In this document: positions 1 through 7,323 of the stretch, piece by piece | Layout of the letters: each line of letters begins with the position of its first letter | Position numbering within the stretch: the stretch's first letter is position 1 | Assembly (NCBI RefSeq): GCF_039521925.1 | Contig: NZ_BAAACY010000030.1 | Span: 1-12,580, forward strand | From: Virgibacillus salarius | GTDB lineage: Bacteria > Bacillota > Bacilli > Bacillales > Amphibacillaceae | Direction: 5' to 3' | Length of the DNA stretch: 12,580 bases | Made by a program: the position numbers and the translations under genes | Notes under the pieces: generated by a model | Seen by the model: the letters and a program-made list of their open reading frames with translations, nothing else | Told to the model about the DNA's origin: nothing | Database searches by the model: none

Positions 1-461
1 TGAAGGATATTCAAAAGGAAACGGATAGTGCAATTATTTTTATCACGCACGACCTTGGTGTTGTAGCTAATATTGCAGACCGAGTGGCGGTGATGTACGC
101 TGGAAAAATTGTCGAAATCGGGACAACAGATGATATTTTCTATAATCCGAAGCACCCATACACATGGGGGCTACTAGGTTCGATGCCAACGCTGGACAGT
201 GATGAAGAGGAATTATTTGCGATTCCTGGAAGTCCACCGGATATGCTGAATCCTCCAAAGGGCGATGCCTTTGCCCCACGTAATGAATTTGCATTAGAAA
301 TTGACACCGTCATGGAGCCGCCGATGTTTAAGGTATCTGACACACACTATGCAGCGACATGGCTACTCCATGAGGACGCACCGAAAATCGAGCCGCCAGC
401 ATCGGTAAAACGGAGAATGCAGGGATTTGCGAGTACGGCTAGTAAGGACGGTGAAGCTTGA
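1..461 (+). CDS. oppD: Oligopeptide ABC transporter ATP-binding protein OppD (3' part)
   Basis: This is the C-terminal part of one of the two ATPases that drive oligopeptide import on the cytoplasmic face of the Opp complex. The reading frame is open from the window edge (first full codon at 3) and gives about 152 residues. The visible part starts just before the H-loop (FITHDLGVVANIADRV) and continues through the MYAGKIVE strand and the HPYTWGLL segment typical of OppD/DppD. It then enters the oligopeptide-transporter C-terminal domain with PGSPPDMLNPPKGDAFAPR and the PPMFKVSDTHYAATWLL tail. Walker A, the signature motif and Walker B lie upstream of the window. The Cys often found after HPR in other OppD/DppD proteins is replaced here (APRNEFAL), which I believe is usual for the Bacillus-type subfamily. 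The stop codon TGA overlaps the ATG of oppF by one base, so the two are translationally coupled. Confidence 0.93.
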   Translation, partial: KDIQKETDSAIIFITHDLGVVANIADRVAVMYAGKIVEIGTTDDIFYNPKHPYTWGLLGSMPTLDSDEEELFAIPGSPPDMLNPPKGDAFAPRNEFALEIDTVMEPPMFKVSDTHYAATWLLHEDAPKIEPPASVKRRMQGFASTASKDGEA

Positions 462-1393
462 TGGAGCAAGAAAAATTACTAGAAGTAAAAAACCTAAAGA
501 AACATTTTAGAGCTGGGCGGAAGAAAATCATTACGGCTGTCGATGGTATCTCTTTCGATATTTATAAAGGGGAGACCTTTGGATTAGTAGGCGAATCTGG
601 CTGTGGAAAGTCGACAACGGGAAGAACAATCATTCGTTTATATGAGGCCACAAGTGGTCAAGTACTGTTTAATAACGAGGATGTACATGGGAAGAAGTCG
701 AAGAAGGATCTGCTTAAATTTAATCGAAAAATGCAGATGATTTTTCAGGATCCATCCTCATCGTTAAACCCGCGTATGACAGTTATGGATATTATAGCGG
801 AAGGCTTGGATGTCCATCATCTCGTAAATAACGAGGCAGAACGGAAGGCGAGAGTAGAAGAATTACTACAGGTGGTAGGCTTGAACAAAGAGCATGCGAG
901 CCGCTTTCCTCATGAGTTTAGTGGTGGGCAGCGTCAACGGATTGGTATCGCGCGAGCACTTGCCGTAGAGCCAGAATTAATCATTGCCGATGAGCCCATT
1001 TCGGCACTGGATGTTTCTATTCAAGCACAGGTAGTCAATCTATTGAAAAAGCTACAGCGTGATCAAGGGCTAACGTATCTGTTTATTGCCCATGATTTAT
1101 CGATGGTAAAATATATTAGTGATCGAATTGGCGTTATGTATTTTGGGAATATGGTGGAGCTAGCAGACAGTGAAGAGCTCTATAATAATCCGATTCATCC
1201 ATATACGAAATCATTGTTATCCGCTATTCCACTGCCAGATCCGAATTATGAACGAGGTCGTCAGCGTACAGCATATGATCCATCCGTTCATGATAAAAGT
1301 GAAGAACCAGAGTTTCGTGAAGTGAAACCTGGACATTGGGTGCGCTGTACGACAAAAGAATTAGAGCAGTATAGGAAAGATTTAGGGCTATAA
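461..1393 (+). CDS. oppF: Oligopeptide ABC transporter ATP-binding protein OppF
   Basis: This is the second ATPase of the oligopeptide importer, which pairs with OppD beneath the OppB/OppC permease. All ABC motifs are present in 310 residues: Walker A GESGCGKST (44-52), Q-loop Q96 in FQDPSSSLNP, signature FSGGQRQR (153-160), Walker B LIIADE (173-178), D-loop SALD and H-loop H211. The C-terminal domain has HPYTKSLLSAIPLPDP and ends with GHWVRC. I chose ATG 461, which shares its A with the oppD stop (TGATG) and has GGTGA six bases upstream. A TTG at 458 would add only one residue. Length and motif order are normal for OppF. A hairpin terminator follows about 120 bp downstream, so this is probably the last gene of the operon. 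Confidence 0.95.
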   Translation: MEQEKLLEVKNLKKHFRAGRKKIITAVDGISFDIYKGETFGLVGESGCGKSTTGRTIIRLYEATSGQVLFNNEDVHGKKSKKDLLKFNRKMQMIFQDPSSSLNPRMTVMDIIAEGLDVHHLVNNEAERKARVEELLQVVGLNKEHASRFPHEFSGGQRQRIGIARALAVEPELIIADEPISALDVSIQAQVVNLLKKLQRDQGLTYLFIAHDLSMVKYISDRIGVMYFGNMVELADSEELYNNPIHPYTKSLLSAIPLPDPNYERGRQRTAYDPSVHDKSEEPEFREVKPGHWVRCTTKELEQYRKDLGL

Positions 1394-1515
1394 ATATTTG
1401 GAAGAAAAGCCTTTTATATAATAAGCTATGTGAAAGCAGTGCTGTTTGGTGGCTGCTTACGAAAAGGGAGTATATTCCATTGATATGACAGTTTTTGGAG
1501 ATAGTCCGATATAGG

Positions 1516-1550
1516 AATTCTGCTATCAATTGATAGCAGAATTTTTTTGG
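1516..1550 (+). terminator. Rho-independent terminator of the opp operon
   Basis: A perfect palindrome at 1516-1543 (AATTCTGCTATCA and its complement, meeting at CAATTG) is followed at once by a run of seven T. It lies about 120 bp after the oppF stop. The stem is long but AT-rich. Confidence 0.85.
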
Positions 1551-1598
1551 TTTTTGTCTAGAAAATTACATATGGATGAATATGGGCGTGTTGAGTCG

Positions 1599-1720
1599 CG
1601 TCCAGCTCCAGCGCCCAGAAACTAGGCGACTTCACGAATCGTACTAATCTAAGTCATCACCGAATCGCTAGTACACCGTTCACTCCAGTCGCTTGGTTTC
1701 TAATCGGGCGCTTGCGCTTT
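1599..1720. repeat. GC-rich palindromic intergenic repeat
   Basis: The left arm GCGCCCAGAAACTAGGCGAC (1611-1630) pairs imperfectly with 1688-1711 (GTCGCTTGGTTTCT, four unpaired bases, GGGCGC). The flanks are TCCAGCTCCA on the left and TTGCGCTTTTT on the right. The middle holds two similar direct units, CACGAATCGTACTA (1633) and CACCGAATCGCTAGTA (1658). The segment is clearly more GC-rich than its surroundings and has no convincing ORF. From memory, the motif CCAGCTCCAGCGCC...GGCGCTTGCGCTTTT recurs between genes in many Bacillaceae genomes. That recurrence cannot be shown from this window. The T run after the right arm could also help stop transcription. Confidence 0.7.
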
Positions 1721-1786
1721 TTATTCTTCCAGATAATGTGGGTTTTATCCCTGGATTACTGCCAAAGTTGTTAGTTTATTATTAGC

Positions 1787-1815
1787 TTGCACTTTAGTTT
1801 TCATTAAAGGATACT
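1787..1815 (+). promoter_or_regulatory. Candidate sigma-A promoter for the PLP-enzyme/oxidase pair
   Basis: TTGCAC (1787-1792), a 17-bp spacer and GATACT (1810-1815) fit a housekeeping promoter moderately well. The implied start near 1822 would fall right at the ribosome binding site (AAAGGTGGTG), leaving an extremely short leader. Either the leader is really minimal or the true promoter lies further upstream. Confidence 0.3.
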
Positions 1816-1835
1816 AGAATAAAGGTGGTGATGTC

Positions 1836-3008
1836 ATGTTCACAAAAGAGCTACTCGAGCGGGAGCCACATCCTGGTTTGGTGCTTGATCTAGCTGCGTT
1901 AGATAAAAACTGCGATATAATTTCTGAAAAGTCAAATAACAAAAAGGTGAGGATTGCTACGAAATCGATCCGTTCGATTCCAGTCATCGAGAGAATATTA
2001 GCGAATAGTTCCGTATTTCAAGGATTAATGTGTTTTAGTCCAAAAGAAGCATTATTTCTGTATGAATATGGTTTTCGTGATATTTTACTAGGCTATCCGG
2101 TTTGGGATGCTTCCCTGCTTGCAAAAATTGCAAAGATTAATAAATCGGGTGGGAAAATTATTTGTATGGTAGATCAGCGTGAACAGATTGTGTTTTTACA
2201 ATCCATTGCTAAACAGTATGATGGACTCATTTATACCTGTCTTGATATCGATATGAGTACTAATTTCTTTGGCTTTCATTTTGGCGTCCGTCGTTCGCCA
2301 TTACGTGATGTAACGAGTGTAATAGAGATAGCACATGTTATTTCCAAACAATCCCATCTAAAGTTGACTGGTGTAATGGGTTATGAAGCGCAGCTTGCTG
2401 GTGTGCCTGATCAACTACCCAAGCAATGGGTATTGAACAAAGCTGTAACAGTATTAAAGAAAAAATCAGTGGCAAAGATAGCCGATAGAAGAAAGGCGAT
2501 AATCAATGCTTTAACAAATGAAGGATTCTCTCTTGAAATTGTCAATGGGGGTGGGACAGGTAGTTTGGTAACAACTTCTAACGAAAGAGTTGTAACAGAG
2601 GTAACCGTTGGATCTGGTTTTTATGCACCATTGTTATTTGATTATTATAAGCAGCCGATCGGAACGAATCCTTCTCTTTTCTTTACATTACCGATTGTAC
2701 GGCAACCTGAACAACAAATCTATACTTGTTTAGGAGGGGGATATGTGGCTTCCGGAAGCCCAGGGGTGGATAAGTTACCGCAACCAGTTTTTCCTGAGGG
2801 TAGCAAACTCATTTCGGTCGAGGGTACGGGTGAGGTGCAGACACCTGTGTTTATTCCAGTACCAATGCATTTAGGGGATTATGTTGTTTTTCGTGCTGCT
2901 AAAGCTGGTGAAATATGTGAACGATTTACGAATATAGCTTGTATAACAAATGGAAAAGTTGTGGACCATTATAAAACATATCGTGGAGAAGGGATGTGCT
3001 TCTTTTAA
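1836..3008 (+). CDS. Fold-type III PLP enzyme (alanine racemase N-terminal domain; 'amino acid deaminase/aldolase' type)
   Basis: This 390-residue protein belongs to the alanine-racemase-fold PLP enzymes of the D-threonine aldolase/D-serine dehydratase group. It starts with PHPGLVLDLAALDKN, the usual entry to the TIM barrel. The likely Schiff-base lysine is K43 in RIATKSIRS. A phosphate-binding NGGGTGS loop lies at 237-243. A C-terminal beta domain has MHLGDYVVFRAAKAGEICERF, where H345 and C361 sit where related enzymes bind a metal. The expected reaction is cleavage or dehydration of a beta-hydroxy D-amino acid, but the substrate cannot be read from the sequence. The start has a good AAAGGTGGTG site. 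The TAA stop shares one base with the ATG of the flavin oxidase, so the two are probably co-translated and may act in one pathway. Confidence 0.85.
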   Translation: MFTKELLEREPHPGLVLDLAALDKNCDIISEKSNNKKVRIATKSIRSIPVIERILANSSVFQGLMCFSPKEALFLYEYGFRDILLGYPVWDASLLAKIAKINKSGGKIICMVDQREQIVFLQSIAKQYDGLIYTCLDIDMSTNFFGFHFGVRRSPLRDVTSVIEIAHVISKQSHLKLTGVMGYEAQLAGVPDQLPKQWVLNKAVTVLKKKSVAKIADRRKAIINALTNEGFSLEIVNGGGTGSLVTTSNERVVTEVTVGSGFYAPLLFDYYKQPIGTNPSLFFTLPIVRQPEQQIYTCLGGGYVASGSPGVDKLPQPVFPEGSKLISVEGTGEVQTPVFIPVPMHLGDYVVFRAAKAGEICERFTNIACITNGKVVDHYKTYRGEGMCFF

Positions 3009-4336
3009 TGAAGGAAACTAGAGAATGGAAAAATTGGTCTGAAACTGCTCATTGTAAGCCTAGAGAAGTGTTATTTCCAACATCAGCAGAAGAGGTATGT
3101 GACTATGTAAATATGGCAAGAAAGGAACAACGGCGGATACGAGTTGTTGGAGCAGGGCATTCATTTACCGAAATTGCTGTCAGTGAAGATTACTTAATGT
3201 CATTAGACCATTTAACTGGAGTGACGCATTTAGATAAGGAATTGAACACGGCTACTATCCTTGCAGGTACACGCCTTCATGAATTGTCAAAGCAATTAGC
3301 AGCTGAGGGCTATTCTCAGGAAAACTTAGGAGATATTAACGTGCAGAGTATCGCAGGAGCAATATCTACAGGTACACATGGCACCGGAATTAAATTTGGT
3401 AATTTAGCTACACAGGTGTTGAGCTTCACGCTTGTAACTGCAAAAGGAGAAACTCTAACTATAGCAAAAGAGCAAGATGAAACGTTATTTCATGCAGGGG
3501 TCATTTCTTTAGGTTTGTTGGGTGTTATCGTAGAAATTACCATCAGCGTGATACCTGCACCTACTTACAAACTTACGAGCAGTAAATATAAGTTTAGAGA
3601 CTTATTAGAACAATTACCTACATTAATAGAGCAAAATCGTCATTTTGAATGCTTTTTATTTCCTTACTCTGATCTCGTCCAAATAAAGACAATGAACCTC
3701 TCAGAACAAGCTCCCCAGTCCTTACGAAAGCATCGAATGGAAGCATTAATAGTAGAGAATCACCTATTTAAGCTTCTATCAGAAACCGTTAGACTATTCC
3801 CTTCCACAAGTCGATCGATCAGTCGATTATCAGCAAAGGCAATTGGTTCATCAACTATTCATGGAAAAAGCTTTGATTTATTTGCAACGGAACGACGAGT
3901 GCGATTTCGTGAAATGGAGTACAGTATTCCTCTAGAAAACGTAAAAGTAGCTCTAATTGCGATACGTGAAAAAGTAGAAACTGCCAGATATCAGGTTCAT
4001 TTTCCAATTGAGGTAAGAATGGTCAAACAAGATCAGTTTTGGCTCAGTCCTGCTTATAAGCGTAATTCTGCATATATCGCTTTTCATATGTATAAGGGGA
4101 TGCCCTATGAGAATTATTTCGGTGATATGGAAAAGCTACTTCAAAATTATCAAGGGAGACCACATTGGGGGAAAATGCATAAGCTGAATCTCTCAAAATT
4201 GAAGGCGCTTTACCCGAAGTTGGATGAATTTCTAAATATTAGAAAGCAGCTAGATCCTACGGGTCTTTTTTTAAATGATTATGTTGTCGATTTATTTGCG
4301 TTGCAAGCAATGGGCGATGAAGCTAGTATCTTTTGA
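3008..4336 (+). CDS. FAD-linked oxidase of the D-arabinono-1,4-lactone / alditol oxidase family
   Basis: This 442-residue flavin oxidase uses O2 to oxidise a sugar lactone, polyol or similar alcohol. The N-terminal FAD domain (about 15-185) carries RIRVVGAGHSF, where H51 matches the histidine that binds FAD covalently in alditol oxidase, and then STGTHGTG (120-127). The C-terminal domain has the family's HWGK motif (386-389) and the LDPTGLFLNDY ending. No signal peptide or membrane segment is visible, so it should be cytoplasmic. I chose ATG 3008, which overlaps the preceding stop (TAATG). GTG 2996 is possible, has GGAG seven bases upstream, and would add four residues. The natural substrate is unknown. 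Hydrogen peroxide is the expected by-product. Confidence 0.88.
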   Translation: MKETREWKNWSETAHCKPREVLFPTSAEEVCDYVNMARKEQRRIRVVGAGHSFTEIAVSEDYLMSLDHLTGVTHLDKELNTATILAGTRLHELSKQLAAEGYSQENLGDINVQSIAGAISTGTHGTGIKFGNLATQVLSFTLVTAKGETLTIAKEQDETLFHAGVISLGLLGVIVEITISVIPAPTYKLTSSKYKFRDLLEQLPTLIEQNRHFECFLFPYSDLVQIKTMNLSEQAPQSLRKHRMEALIVENHLFKLLSETVRLFPSTSRSISRLSAKAIGSSTIHGKSFDLFATERRVRFREMEYSIPLENVKVALIAIREKVETARYQVHFPIEVRMVKQDQFWLSPAYKRNSAYIAFHMYKGMPYENYFGDMEKLLQNYQGRPHWGKMHKLNLSKLKALYPKLDEFLNIRKQLDPTGLFLNDYVVDLFALQAMGDEASIF

Positions 4337-4429
4337 TCTAGTAATAGATTTGTTAATATAACTAAAGTAAGGTAATCTAGGAATAGAGTTTTTGATCAAG
4401 CATGTAATGGGATAAAGGAGAAGCTGGAG

Positions 4430-4861
4430 ATGAAATTATCAAAGCTTGCCGTAATAGGTCTTGTAGCTGGTGTTATGCTTGGTGGAATATTAAAACTGAT
4501 ACAAATTACAACCTCTAAGCAAGTTTATACACTCTTATTAAATATAGATTCCATTCCTATTATAAAGGAATGGACTCTAAATGAGCTAGAAGAGTTTTCC
4601 CTGCATCTAATCGTATCTATTATTCTCGTTCCAATCTTATATGTTGTGTTGAACAAGTTTGGTCGACAAAATCAACTGATAGCTTATGTAATATCTGGTA
4701 GCATGATTGGATTGCTATTATATACAACAACAGTAGTGTCATCCCGTACCCCTGATATAACGGATGGGATGGCATTTTTCTACTGGATGATCAGTCATAT
4801 GATGTTTGGAGCAATTGCTGGAGCATTTGTGATTTTAGGAAAGAAAAACAGTAAAGAATGA
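4430..4861 (+). CDS. Small integral membrane protein, function unknown
   Basis: I do not recognise this 143-residue protein with certainty. It shows four hydrophobic segments: about 5-25 (a Gly-rich VIGLVAGVMLGGIL stretch), 58-75, 83-103 and 113-137. A short polar stretch after the first segment contains IKEWTLNELEEF. Two similar His-containing helix starts, LHLIVSI and SHMMFGAIAGAF, and the overall plan recall YagU/DUF1440-like membrane proteins, but that resemblance is loose. The tail KKNSKE is positive and probably cytoplasmic. The start is supported by AAAGGAG about 11 bases upstream. It lies about 90 bp after the flavin oxidase and 59 bp before the lysozyme-like gene, all on the same strand, so co-transcription is possible but not shown. 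Confidence 0.75.
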   Translation: MKLSKLAVIGLVAGVMLGGILKLIQITTSKQVYTLLLNIDSIPIIKEWTLNELEEFSLHLIVSIILVPILYVVLNKFGRQNQLIAYVISGSMIGLLLYTTTVVSSRTPDITDGMAFFYWMISHMMFGAIAGAFVILGKKNSKE

Positions 4862-4868
4862 AGCATGT

Positions 4869-4898
4869 TTGACAATGAAGGTAAGATATAGTTATTTA
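4869..4898 (+). promoter_or_regulatory. Candidate promoter for the lysozyme-like gene
   Basis: A perfect -35 box TTGACA (4869-4874) follows the preceding stop codon by eight bases. The best -10 at 18 bp is only TATTTA (4893-4898). A short leader of about 15 bases would then precede the ribosome binding site. The -10 is weak. Confidence 0.35.
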
Positions 4899-4920
4899 AA
4901 GATCGTATATAAAGGAATAG

Positions 4921-5556
4921 ATGCATATGAAACGCAATAAGAAAATAAAAACAGCTATAAAACGAACCATCTTCCTAGCTTTTCTACTGTTCTCCCTATT
5001 TATTGGAATTTCGCTATTAGCTTATCAAGAACAGGCAGAAAATTCATCACCTACTTCCTCCTCTCCGATCATTAGTGAGGAAGTTAAAGCGTATCGGCCA
5101 GTTGTTGAAAAATATGCGAAACAGTATGATGTGTCGCAACATATTGATACATTATTAGCAATGATGATGCAGGAATCTGGCGGAAGAGGAGATGACCCTA
5201 TGCAATCATCCGAAAGCTATTGTGGTGAACGTGGGTGTATCCAAGATCCAGAGCTCTCTATTAAACAGGGAGTCTATTATTTTTCACAAACATTAAAAGA
5301 GGCAAACGGAGATTTGCTTGTAGCAGTTCAATCCTATAATTTTGGAAAAGGGTTTATTAATTATATGAAGAAGCATTCCGATCAATTTTCTCAAGAAGCT
5401 GCCATCATATTTTCTCAGGAAATGTATGCAAATGATCCGGATAAGGAGAAGTACCGATGTCTTCGCGATGGAGCTGAAGAATTAGGAGCTTGCTATGGAG
5501 ATATTTATTATGTGAAATCAGTTATGGCATATAAAGACAAATTAGCAGAAGAGTAG
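4921..5556 (+). CDS. Membrane-anchored lysozyme-like muramidase/transglycosylase
   Basis: This 211-residue protein has a positively charged N-terminus (MKRNKKIKTAIKR) and one hydrophobic anchor at about 17-35, then a Ser/Thr/Pro-rich linker. A lysozyme-like domain (Lysozyme_like family, as in CwlT-type enzymes) spans about 53-208. The likely catalytic acid is E85 in LAMMMQESGGRGDDPMQSSES. AVQSYNFGKGFINYM and YGDIYYVKSVMAY are the usual later motifs. It should cut peptidoglycan glycan strands outside the membrane. Four cysteines (C101, C106, C180, C191) in the outer domain could form two disulfides. Two in-frame starts compete: ATG 4921 lies 4 bases and ATG 4927 lies 10 bases after AAAGGA. The second start (MKRNKK) gives a 209-residue protein and is equally likely. 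No conjugation or phage gene is nearby, unlike the context of many CwlT relatives. Confidence 0.85.
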   Translation: MHMKRNKKIKTAIKRTIFLAFLLFSLFIGISLLAYQEQAENSSPTSSSPIISEEVKAYRPVVEKYAKQYDVSQHIDTLLAMMMQESGGRGDDPMQSSESYCGERGCIQDPELSIKQGVYYFSQTLKEANGDLLVAVQSYNFGKGFINYMKKHSDQFSQEAAIIFSQEMYANDPDKEKYRCLRDGAEELGACYGDIYYVKSVMAYKDKLAEE

Positions 5557-5650
5557 AATCGAACATGTTATGATGATAAAGTAAAACTTCAATTAGTTAG
5601 TGGTTTGTCTATCCCCTACTTATCCATATTGGCTTCACTTTATTGCTTAA

Positions 5651-5676
5651 AGTGGGAGTATTACTGCCAGTTATAT
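5651..5676 (+). repeat. Small dispersed repeat, copy 1
   Basis: AGTGGGAGTATTACTGCCAG and the six bases after it match the reverse complement of 10954-10979 at 22 of 26 positions. Just upstream, CACTTT and AAAGTG (5635-5654 region) can form a short hairpin. It lies in the leader region of the ridA unit. Confidence 0.55.
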
Positions 5677-5710
5677 GCGGGGTGAAAAGAAATAAAAGGA
5701 GGAATGTAAC

Positions 5711-6091
5711 ATGGTGAAGGCGATTCATACCGAACAAGCACCAGTTGCACTAGGACCGTATTCGCAAGCAATTGAAGCAGGTGATTTCCTTTATGTGTCT
5801 GGACAAATAGGAATTGACCCGATCAGCGGCAACGTTGTTAATGGAATTGAGGGTCAAACAAAACAAGTTTTAGAAAATATTAAAGCAATTTTACAGGAAG
5901 CAGGCACGGATTTTTCTAAAGCAGTAAAATTTACGATTTACTTAAAATCGATGACAGACTTTGCAACAATCAACGAGATTTACGGTAGTTACCTTACAGA
6001 ACCCTATCCTGCAAGAGCTACGATTGAGGTAAGTAAATTACCTAAAGATGTACTCGTTGAAATGGATGTTACTGTATATACGAAAGCATAG
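5711..6091 (+). CDS. ridA: RidA family reactive intermediate/imine deaminase
   Basis: At 126 residues this is a standard-length RidA (YjgF/YER057c/UK114) protein. It hydrolyses reactive enamines and imines, such as 2-aminoacrylate made by PLP-dependent dehydratases, and releases ammonia. Family motifs are complete: GPYSQAIEAGDFLYVSGQIGIDP near the N-terminus, QTKQVLENIKAIL in the helix, and PYPARATIEVSKLPKDVLVEMDVTVY at the end. R102 is the substrate-carboxylate arginine and E117 the conserved acid. Such proteins act as cytoplasmic trimers. An excellent ribosome binding site AAAGGAGG lies eight bases before ATG. An extended -10 (TGTTATGAT, 5566-5574) could start a leader of about 130 nt that includes the small repeat. 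The ADH gene follows after 12 bp and shares the transcript. Confidence 0.95.
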   Translation: MVKAIHTEQAPVALGPYSQAIEAGDFLYVSGQIGIDPISGNVVNGIEGQTKQVLENIKAILQEAGTDFSKAVKFTIYLKSMTDFATINEIYGSYLTEPYPARATIEVSKLPKDVLVEMDVTVYTKA

Positions 6092-6103
6092 GAGGTTAAA
6101 ACA

Positions 6104-7273
6104 GTGGAGAACTTCACATACCATAATCCGACAAAATTAATCTTTGGAAAAGGCCAACTGGATAAACTTCCTGAGGAGATACAGCCGTATGGAAAAAAGG
6201 TACTTATCGTTTATGGAGGCGGAAGTATAAAGCGTAACGGCATTTATGATAATGTTTTAACTAAGCTAAATGAGTTTCACGCAGAAGTATATGAATTAGC
6301 AGGGGTAGAACCTAATCCGCGAATCTCTACTGTACGTAAAGGTGTAGCGATTTGTAAAAAAGAAGGCATCGATTTTCTTTTAGCTATTGGGGGCGGAAGT
6401 ACGATTGATTGTACTAAAGCAATTGCTGCAGGTGCAAAAACAGATGTAGATATGTGGGACATTGTGACGAAGAAGGAGCAAGCGCTTGATGCACTTCCAT
6501 TCGGTACCATCCTAACCTTAGCAGCTACCGGTTCTGAAATGAATCGTGGTTCTGTTATTACCAATTGGGAAACGAATGAAAAGCATGGGTGGGGTTCTCC
6601 ATATACAAATCCAATATTTTCCATCCTTGATCCAACGCACACGTTCTCAGTTCCGAGAAATCAAACCATTTACGGTATCGTAGATATGATGTCACATGTG
6701 TTGGAACATTATTTCCACCAAACAGGGAATACGCCAATACAAGACCGTTTCTGCGAATCTATCTTACTTACGGTAATAGAAACAGCACCAAAGCTATTAA
6801 ATGATTTAACAAATTATGAGTTCCGTGAGACGATCATGTTAAGCGGTACATTAGCATTGAATGATATGCTAAGCATGGGGTTTCGAGGTGACTGGGCAAC
6901 ACATAACCTAGAGCACGCAGTATCCGCAGTACATGACATCCCTCATGGTGGTGGGTTAGCAATATTATTCCCTAATTGGATGAAGCATGTACTGGACGAA
7001 ACAAACGAAGCGCGTTTTAAACAACTAGCTATTCGTGTGTTTGCGGTAGACCCTACAGATAAAACAGATCGTGACATCGCCTTAGAGGGGATTGAAAGGT
7101 TACGCGCTTTTTGGAGTGGAATTGGTGCGCCTTCTAGCCTAGCCGATTATTCGATTGATGCAAGCTCTGTAGAAGAAATGGCTGAGAAAACAGTCATTGC
7201 TAAGCCCAGATACGGCAACTTTAAGGAATTAACCAAACAAGATTCGATTGAAATTTTCCAAGCAAGTCTTTAA
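6104..7273 (+). CDS. Iron-containing NAD(P)H-dependent alcohol dehydrogenase (butanol dehydrogenase/YqhD type)
   Basis: This 389-residue group III metal-dependent alcohol dehydrogenase reduces aldehydes to alcohols in the cytoplasm. It resembles B. subtilis YugJ/YugK, clostridial butanol dehydrogenase and E. coli YqhD. The nucleotide-binding part has YGGGSIKRNG (37-46) and AIGGGSTIDCTKA (94-106). Four metal ligands fit the family pattern: D194 and H198 in GIVDMMSHVLEH, H267 in ATHNLEHAVSAVHD, and H281 in IPHGGGLA. The GGGS motif at 38-41 is compatible with NADPH use, but this is not decisive. The start codon is GTG at 6104. AGGAGG overlapping the ridA stop lies eight bases upstream. Its partnership with RidA suggests clearance of reactive carbonyl or imine products, which is an inference. 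Confidence 0.93.
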   Translation: MENFTYHNPTKLIFGKGQLDKLPEEIQPYGKKVLIVYGGGSIKRNGIYDNVLTKLNEFHAEVYELAGVEPNPRISTVRKGVAICKKEGIDFLLAIGGGSTIDCTKAIAAGAKTDVDMWDIVTKKEQALDALPFGTILTLAATGSEMNRGSVITNWETNEKHGWGSPYTNPIFSILDPTHTFSVPRNQTIYGIVDMMSHVLEHYFHQTGNTPIQDRFCESILLTVIETAPKLLNDLTNYEFRETIMLSGTLALNDMLSMGFRGDWATHNLEHAVSAVHDIPHGGGLAILFPNWMKHVLDETNEARFKQLAIRVFAVDPTDKTDRDIALEGIERLRAFWSGIGAPSSLADYSIDASSVEEMAEKTVIAKPRYGNFKELTKQDSIEIFQASL

Positions 7274-7323
7274 GTAGTTAATTATAACAAATAATGACAT
7301 ATTTCCCGGGAAATGATTAAATA

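Larger units (their letters stand above)
1394..1835. other. Gene-free interval between oppF and the PLP-enzyme gene
   Basis: The 442 bp hold the opp terminator (1516-1550), the palindromic repeat (1599-1720), a small 6-bp hairpin (AAGCAG 1434-1439 with CTGCTT 1453-1458) and the presumed promoter region of the next gene. No ORF with a ribosome binding site and a recognisable product is visible on either strand. Confidence 0.7.

Noticed and set aside
1224..1529. A minus-strand ORF over the end of oppF and the terminator
   Set aside because: It overlaps the confirmed oppF C-terminus, reads through the terminator hairpin, and has no family resemblance.
1599..1720. A CRISPR array, suggested by the internal direct units
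   Set aside because: There are only two short imperfect units, and no regular repeat-spacer pattern occurs anywhere in the window.
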